Below, piece by piece: positions 27,701 through 36,700 of a DNA stretch of 64,000 nucleotides. Source of the stretch: Siphonodentalium dalli (taxonomy: Eukaryota > Mollusca > Scaphopoda > Gadilida > Siphonodentaliidae); NCBI GenBank assembly GCA_032622095.1, contig CP136065.1, positions 113,565,195-113,629,194 on the forward strand, written 5' to 3'. Both the position numbers and the translations under genes were made by a program. The notes below the pieces were generated by a model. That model saw nothing but the letters and a program-made list of their open reading frames with translations, made no database searches and was not told the origin of the DNA. Each line of letters opens with the position of its first letter. The first letter of the stretch is position 1.

Positions 27701-30700
27701 CCATTATACTTACTTCCGGCAATCTTCAAGGGTTGGCCAATCAATTATTTTTCCGAGAATCTCTCTCCAGTCACTATTAAAGGTTATTAGGCAATGCTAT
27801 CTATAAACTTTATACACAACGGCATATCAGGGATTAGTGGGTGTCTTGCGGCTGTTTTTGTCTGGCTAGACCACGTTATTGGACACTGCCCCTCCCCCCA
27901 AGAATTGAATCTGGGATTGGTTCAATCGTTTTTATAGGGGTCTCCTTTATAATTTGAGGCCTTTGATTTGGTTTAAATTGTTATGTCATGTCCCTAGTAT
28001 AAGACTGTTTTTCTTTGTGGTCTTTGTATCTGCACGGTGGGTCAGCGCGTTACATGCATTATTTAGCGATAACTTCAATTTGTCATGTGTACTGTACAAC
28101 TTTGGAGTTTCTCCAAGGCCCAGTGTTTCTCTCCAAACATTACGTTTCATTTTCTATTACATCATGAAATAGAAATTTTCGCTCTTCCAGGCAGGCCTTG
28201 AAAATCCATCTGGTTTTGCGAGCATCAAAACATAGCGTTTTGACAGGGAGTCAAGACCTTTTGCAGGGGTCGGAATGAGATTCTTGGTTCTCGTTCTCGT
28301 CGGGCCTGCCCGGGGGGGGGGGGGGGGGGGGGGTTATTGGTTGATTACATATTCTTTATCCAGCAAGTACTCAGCTGATACATTGATAGTTCTATGCTGT
28401 GCAGGCAAGGTTGTCTCCATCTCCAACTCTACTTTATTTGCAGGATCTTCAATCCAGAGCAGACTATTTCTTTCGTTTGGGCCCACTGGTAGCTGGCCAA
28501 CATCTTTTGTTAGTCTTATGGTGATATTGTATTTTTTGTATGTTATCAGGTCAATTCAGTTCTTTGATTTCCGTACCTTTAAGTCTTTTTATGACAGCTT
28601 ATGAATAACATATACTGTAGATCATGTTATAAACACTTTGATTTGTTAGATTTCTTCTCGGAATTCAATGATGTACGAAGTCTGTGTTCAATCATTCCAG
28701 ATGAAAATATTTGGTGCATAGGGGTTTTTATCTTTCCTCCTGGCCTCCACCTGCCTAGAAGTATCTTCCCCATTTAACTCTAAGTCCCCTCCCAGGGTTC
28801 AGCACCCACCCTGCTCCAAGTTTTATCAAATTGGAGATCACGTTGTCCATGAACTATTAAGATCGGCCTATGCACCATCTATTGGAGATTACATAAGTTA
28901 AGTTTTAGTGATAATTCACTTGGTGAATTTGGGTGTGCACAATTCATTAGGTATGGAGAGGGTTCAGTTTATAGAGGGTCCAGATTGGAGAGGTTTTACT
29001 GTACCAGACTTAAGTTAAGGGTTAATTAAATTGCCACTTTAATATCACTCTGAAGTACTTATCATTAATAAGACAACAAACAAATTTACACCATATTTCA
29101 TTTTTTAAATTTATAATTTCAGAAATTAAAGAAGAAAATAAACAGTCTTCCAAAGAAATTACTGAAGCAATATGGAGATTTAGTTCAGCAGCTTATCGAT
29201 GGAAGAGACCATAACAAACAACTAGTGAGTGTTTTGTTGTCATTGATTTATATTATTTTCACAACTTTAACCCCAAACCTGTAAGTTTTCACTATTATGC
29301 CCTTGTGGATTTTGAAAAATCCTTTGGTGATAGAAACTAGATTATAAAAGTCATCGTTTCACATATAAATTATCACTGAAGATTATAAAAGTCATCGTTT
29401 CACATATAAATTATCACTGAAGATTATAAAAGTCATCGTTTCACATATAAATTATCACTGAAGATTATAAAAGTCATCGTTTCACATATAAATTATCACT
29501 GAAGATTATAAAAGTCATCGTTTCACATATAAATTATCACTGAAGATTATAAAAGTCATCGTTTCACATATAAATTATCACTGAAGATCATAAAAGTCAT
29601 CGTTTCACATATAAATTATCACTGAAGATTATAAAAGTCATCGTTTCACATATAAATTATCACTGAAGATCATAAAAGTCATCGTTTCACATATAAATTA
29701 TCACTGAAGATTATAAAAGTCATCGTTTCACATATAAATTATCACTGAAGATTATAAAAGTCATCGTTTCACATATAAATTATGAAGATTTTGAATAAAG
29801 GTTGATATCTATTATATTTTTTTTGAAACTTCTGTATGTATGTGTGTATGTATGTATGTATGTGTGTTATAGACTTGAAAACTGCTTGACCGATTCGACT
29901 CAAATTTGGTATGTAGGCCTACTTTGATCCCGGAAACAATATGGGCGGGTCCAATTTCACGTGCAACTGTGTCCTTGACATTGACCTCGCTTATATATGC
30001 TCATATAGGCATGTTTCTGGACCTCAACCGATCCGACTCAAATTTGGTAAGTAGGCCTACTTTGATCCTGGGGTCCTTGACTTTGACATTGACCTCGCTC
30101 ATATACGCTCATATAGGCATGTTTCTGGGCCGATCGAACAAGAGATTTTTTTATTTCAACGTTGTTCCCTAAATAGCCCAGACGAAGTCGGGCACATCAG
30201 CTAGTTCTCTGTAAACTGATGGGAATATATATGTTACATATGCTCTCTGACATATATATTGTGTGTATATTATATGAAAAATGAAATGAGCCATGTGTGT
30301 TTATCCCTTTGTTTACTAAATACCCATTGATGAGCAGATCTCTTAGAAAATGTTCAGATAATAAGTTGTTGAACTTATTATCGGAACATTTAATTCCCAC
30401 CAATGAATAGTAATCCGTCTGCATTTGTATTATAATTATATGTCTGCTTATATTTCCTGAACATCCTCTGGATGAATAATAGATCATTCCAATGTACACT
30501 TTCGTAACTGATTGAGAAAATCCATTCAGTATAGAAAGTGTTAAGTTAATTGAATAATTCAGCCATAGACTCTACCTCTGAGAGAATACAATTTTTTTAT
30601 CAGGAACAAGAAGAAGACGATGAAGAAATAGAGAGACGAACTGACACCAGTGGACATACAGACCTTGGACTGGGTGGAGATGATCAGAGTATGTTATTTT

Positions 30701-33700
30701 ACCATTCAGATTGTGTGCTGGTCAAAGCTTTAACCCTTTGAGTGCCAGGTCCGATTATTTTTGTATCGACCCATATACCCTGTGCCAATGCATTCTCTTA
30801 TATATGAGAGTCGACCATAGGTCGCCTCGCATATATAAGAGAATACATTGGCCTAACCCAAAAATAAAAAATCAAAAAAAAATCATTTTTTTAATTTTTT
30901 TACAGACCATAAATTAGGGCTGATGAGATCGGCCCCTGGCACTGAAAGGGTTAATATAGCCACCAAACAGTGTTCGCAACTTCCAAGTTTGAAGAAATAA
31001 CAATAGAATGAGTATTCAATATTACTCAGGAAAATAGAAACATAGACAATAGTTAACTGTTAGTAATTAAAGTAGCGTATGATTTTTCTTCTCGAGTTAG
31101 ATGCGGAGGATTATAATCCTTGTATCTCTCGAGAGGAGAAACATTGTATGCTATTCAAAACAGTTAAATAATGTGTTTATTTTATTTTCTACACCAGTTT
31201 GTTCTGAACCCAAACCACAATGAAACACATTGATCGGCATATTTTTCAGAAACTTTTATCATCCCCAATTGAAGCTACATCCTCAACCTTACCCTTGGAA
31301 CAAACGTCGCACTACCGACGAATCGAATTCAATTATTTTAATTAGATTCGTCGGTAGTGCGACGTTTGTTGCAAATAAATGCGAGTAGACTCACTACCGA
31401 CGAAGAATGCGTGTGGTCAACACGAATTTAATTGCTGATGCGTCTGAGATCCGTGTTTGAAACAAACGTCGCATCACCGTCGACTCGAATTTAATTCTGA
31501 GACATGCAAACGAGCTGCATAATGATATGCTAATGAGGGAATTCCAATTGAAACTGGAAAACACCAACGAGCATGACGTAATTTGGTGGAATTTGAATTC
31601 GAGTCGACGAAAGTGCGACGTTTGTTTCAAATTAAATGCGAGTAGACGCACTAAATAAATATGTATTCCGTTTGGATATACACGCTATACTGTGCATGGA
31701 CGTGTGCAAATTTAACATCAACGATGGGTTGAAATTGTTCTTGTAATTTGATATTCCAGCAATGAATTATTGGGGAATTTGTTGTTTTTAGACCAACATT
31801 TGCATATTTTCCTACTTTTGGTCCAACATTTTGACTGAAATGGCCTGTGTCCTGGTCCCTCATGACCCCCGTGGCCAGCCAAAAAAATTGGTAATTATTT
31901 CCCTATGCTTATGTTCAAAATTATGAACTTAAATGGTGTCAAATTTTGTCAAATTTTCCAACCTTCGTGGGGGTGTCAGGTTGGAAATTGTCAGCACTTG
32001 GAAAGCTTGAGGCCAGTCTAATGCTATATAGGTTTTTGCGGTTTTCATGTTCAAAGTTTTCTCCCGCTGTGCCAAACTATGATCGGATTTTCAGGTTCAT
32101 ATCTCTGATTTTTCTTCTACTGGCAGAACCATGGTCTGCCCAGTGCATGATCACAAGTCTACTGATCCATTCAGAATAGGCTATTATCCAGGCATGTGAA
32201 GGAACAGCCAAGGGGGTGCAAATTGAATTACACAAATTTATTAGCCCCCCCCTCCCCCCCAACCGAGACCCTATAGCCGTACGTCCCTGCCCGCCATGGT
32301 TATTTTACCATGTGGTTTTAGATAGGCATACTGACGCAATATATAGTGATATAGCGCGTTGACCTCAACTTGCTATTAAATTGTTAAAACGGTACAACGT
32401 TTTCGTATAAAAATAAACTGGACCTGATTTCTTTCAGACAAGTTCAAAGCAAAATACCACCCAAAGAATCATGTCCGACCTAAAATATGTATCAAATACC
32501 TACGAAATAGCGATATAAAACCAATAATTTCCACTCCTCAGAATAGTAACATTAATTTCGTTGCTTGGAAGTCAAAAGCCACAATTTCGCACTAAATTTT
32601 ACGTTTTAGAATTGATATAAAACTTCCTATTTTAGCCGTTTTGACGAAAACCCTTGTGAACGCTTTATGCCATTTTAAGAAATCATTTAGATTCGTCTTG
32701 AATTAAATGCGACGTTTGTTTCAACAGACGAATTATGAATTAAACTCGAGTCTAATTCTAATTGAATTAGATTCGTCGGTAATGCGACGTTTGTTCCAAG
32801 GGTTATGGATTCATCGAAAAGCTAGGACACTTCTCTGGTGCAAGCTAGTACTGGTTTACTTGGTGCTAAAATATTTTATTAGAGCTATTTTGGACATTTC
32901 CTTCAAAAACAACACTTCTGGTTTTTAAAGGAAAGTCCTTTGTAAATCTCTATCACAATTAATCTATTTTAACTTATATGGACATCAGGTGTCAGTTGGT
33001 ATTCCCAACTTGGTAAGTTGACTGTCATATTATAAACCCAACATAATTAAGCCACCCAGTAGTGGCGAAGCTGGTTCTCTATCAAAGTGAGTATGTTGGA
33101 ACTTATAAACCAGTGAGTTCTGTTTTTGTGATTTTCATATATTTAAAGGATTAGGATACAATTTGATTAAATTGTTCTATTCAAAAACATGTCACCTAAT
33201 CTGAGATATGAATTATCTCCCTTTGTTATCAAACAGCAGCTACAGTTAGAAAGGATGTCCAGTTTATTGCACATGCAAATTTGTTTATTCAAAATTTTCA
33301 AATTTGTGAGGAATAAATATTTCTGTGAGGTTGAAATAATTGGTGACCTCAGCACCACCTTAACCCTTTCATGCCGGGAGCTGCAGTGGTGCAGCAATAA
33401 AGATCCTATGCCAATGCATTCTCTTATATATGCGAGTCTCCCATAAGGAATCTCACATATATAAGAGAACATACTGGCTTACAAGGTCAAGGTAAATATT
33501 GTTAGGCCAATGTATTCTCTTATATATGCGAGGCTCCCTATGGGAGACTCGCAGATATAAGAGAATGCTTTGGCACAGGGTTTCCGCAACATTTCAGGAA
33601 GGTTCCAACCATGGAACGGTTAACACATCAATCAATTTGTACTGATATGAGGATGTTACTGTTACAGATACCTCTGAGGTGGCCACGCCTGTTACCCCCA

Positions 33701-36700
33701 GACTGTTACAGATGAGAAAATCTCTTCCTGTTATAGAAGTTGGGGAAGAGGTTTTAGCGAGGTGGTCAGATGAGGGCTGGTATTACAGAGGTCAGTATTT
33801 AACATCATAATGCTATATTAGCCCATCTGATCAGCTCAGTAACTGATTGACAAATTCAGTTACGGTATATTGGATGCTGTGAATTTTAAAGGGGTACATG
33901 ACAAGAAAAAATCTTAACAGCTGGTAATATGGTAGATAAGGCAAGGTGGGTGTTCTTCAACCTCTAAGATCCCCTGAGATTCCCGAGGTGAATTGGGATA
34001 TCTTTGGCATGCAAAATGTCAAAATCAGATTGCCTGTGCAAAAATATTTTTTCCACAGAAAACTGCAACTTTAATATCAATGAAAAATATTATTTCCAGT
34101 ATTTATATTTTATTTATATATCATATATTTAAATTTAAGAAAATGATAATTCTGGCTTCTGCCTTATATAGGCTGAAATAAATGTTTGATAAATATTAAG
34201 CACTGTTTTTTTAATTTCTATGATCTTAGAGGTTGATGCAGACCAATTTTTGGTAGATCAGACTGTAATATGTCTCAATTTTCAACAACTACATTGTATA
34301 GTACTCAAACTGCAGAAAGACCAAGGAATTGTTTCTATATTCATTTCAGGTTTTTATAGTTCTAAACATTTCCCAACATACTTGAACATAAATATTCTGA
34401 AAAAAAAATTCATACTTTTTCATAGTTCTGGTTAATTATTTTCTTGATACTTATTGTCAGCGTTCGATATCATGGGATATTAATAGTAAGTTTTGTGCTC
34501 TGGATAGGGATACTGACAGTTTATTTTATTTATTTTTCTGAACAAAGGTGTTGTGTCCAAGCATTGTGGTGACAACAGCTATGAAGTTGAAGATATCGGT
34601 GGAGATATTGAGAGGATATGGAGAGAAGACATCATATCTGATGCTGATGATGCAGATAACCTTATACAGGTATTTGATGTAAACTCACTAGTTATATTTT
34701 ATTTTGCAATTTCTTCATTTAAACAAGTTTTTGTAAATGTATTGAGAGGGTTGATTTTCTATTCTTCATCACATAATATTGAACATGAAGGAATTTAAGA
34801 CATTTCATTTAAATTTACATAAAATGTTGAACCAACTTTTCAAGAAATGCTATACGGCAATGTAACTCAGATGACTTTCAAGGAGGTTGGTCTTATTGCT
34901 ATTGCTTGAGTTTGAAAAGATATAGTGTCTGGTTAAGGGCTTGTTGCCTGTATAATCAGACTGTTTACATCCACTCAGTATGATAATTGAATATAATTAA
35001 ATTATTTTTGCCTCCAGCCAAGGGATGCCGTCACCGCCCTGCATCCATGCTACAGCTTCAGCTATGCACCAGGTGTTGTACTCAACGTGGGGTCCGATCT
35101 CTGGACAACAATACGATTTTACGATGGTGAGGAAGCAACCATACCCAGAGAAGAAGTCTACCAAACATCAGCCGACAAATTTGAATGTGATGTGAGGTAC
35201 ATCGTCAAATGTGAGAAGAGATGGATAGGACAAGCTGTAGTCAGTCGTCATGATAAGACTGGCACTTACCAGCTTGGTGAGTAAAATAAATTACACGAAA
35301 TTATGATATTATATTTACATGCACCTAATGTTGCTTCACCATTCCCTCCTAGCATTATGATAGCTTCTTCCACAAAGTCAGTTTGTTCATAAACTTATAT
35401 CCACATTGGGTTTGAAAGTTGAGTCATATTCCAAAATGGACATTAGGACTCAGTTGGTAAGGTGTATGGCATATTATGCCAACATAAGCCATCCAGTGAT
35501 GGCGAAGCTGGTTCAAACCCCAATAAGCGCTGATATGTGATCCATGCACATGTGGACGGTAACCTGATTTGTGATCCATGCACATGTAGACGGTAATCTG
35601 ATTCGTGTATCTGGGTAGGTTTGTCAGTTGCTTTTCGAGGGTTGGTGGTTTCTATGTGCAGTAAAATGATTTCCTGGTGAAAGGTTATAATGGTTGCCAG
35701 ACAAGTCTGTTCTGATACATGGAGAATATGAAACGATACACCTTAGTTTTAAGCTATATTGAAGACTGCGGTGTATCGTTTCAGATATTCTTAGTGGAAT
35801 CAATCGTCTACATGGTCTTTCCTCCAATCAAAAAACTGACAACGTTGTGATATGATCTAACAACTTAAATTGACAATAAACCACAATAAACCAAACTGTC
35901 CAATAAAGACAGAGGTCATGGCTATTACTGCAGATTGCTGGACTTTAAAACTCTTAGTGCCCTTTTTTTCTCACTTCGTCTAGGTGTTGAATAGATGTAT
36001 CAGATTAGGCATTTGAGTTGGGGGGGGGGGGGGCGGAAAAAAACTGCTGACACAGGGTGGAAAAAACTGTTTTCTTCAGTTTGGGTACCCCCCCCCCCCC
36101 AAACAGCAAAAACTGCAGCTTTTTCCACTGACCATTTGCCCCCCCCCCCCCCCCCCCCCCCCCCCAGAAAAATCAAATCTACCCCAGCCGGACAACAACT
36201 CGGTTTGACCAGAAACCGAAAAAAACACCGGAGCATACTACAATTCACGAGAAGGTGCTTGGTAACTTAGTTTAGATTATTATTTCTAAAATGGTCATTT
36301 GTACCTCGTGATGTCATGACATGTACAAACATGTATATTGGTGATCGCAACGCTATGTATGCACTTTAAAAAATGACAACTAGTCATTACCTCGACTTTG
36401 AAAAAGATGCAAATGAGATGAGTGAGATACCAGCATATAACTGTTTTCTGATACCATTGGAGGAGAAATTGTTTAATACATGGGATAGTTCTGCAGTAAA
36501 AATTTGCCAGATAAGCGATCGCAGGGTAGAATTCTGCATTCGACTGGTAGACACTGACATAGTCGGCATTATTAAGAGGGTTAATGGGGTCAATATCACA
36601 TGTAAACAAAGACAGTGGTTATCCAAAATTATTTTATGTGGATTGTACTACTCATGTATATATGATTTGGATATTAAGCTTAATCCATATTCTATAAAAT

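Larger units (their letters stand above)
26032..29001. mobile_element. TA-flanked, pogo/mariner-like TIR element, 2970 bp, decayed
   Basis: CAGTAAAACTTCCTCAAATC after TA (26030-26031) mirrors GATTGGAGAGGTTTTACTG before TA (29002-29003). Length and ends fit pogo/Tigger-like Tc1/mariner elements, but no transposase motif was found. A further inverted repeat (26760-26840 with 28812-28895) sits inside. Confidence 0.62.

Noticed and set aside
28191-28310. hAT-like CAGGCC..GGGCCTG ends
   Set aside because: No 8-bp duplication and poor mirror symmetry; treated as a dispersed repeat.
29340-29783. Regular direct repeats resembling a CRISPR array
   Set aside because: The units are contiguous and identical with no unique spacers; the context is a eukaryotic intron.
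35440-35525. tRNA gene
   Set aside because: A and B boxes are present but too far apart, and no cloverleaf can be drawn; a SINE body follows.
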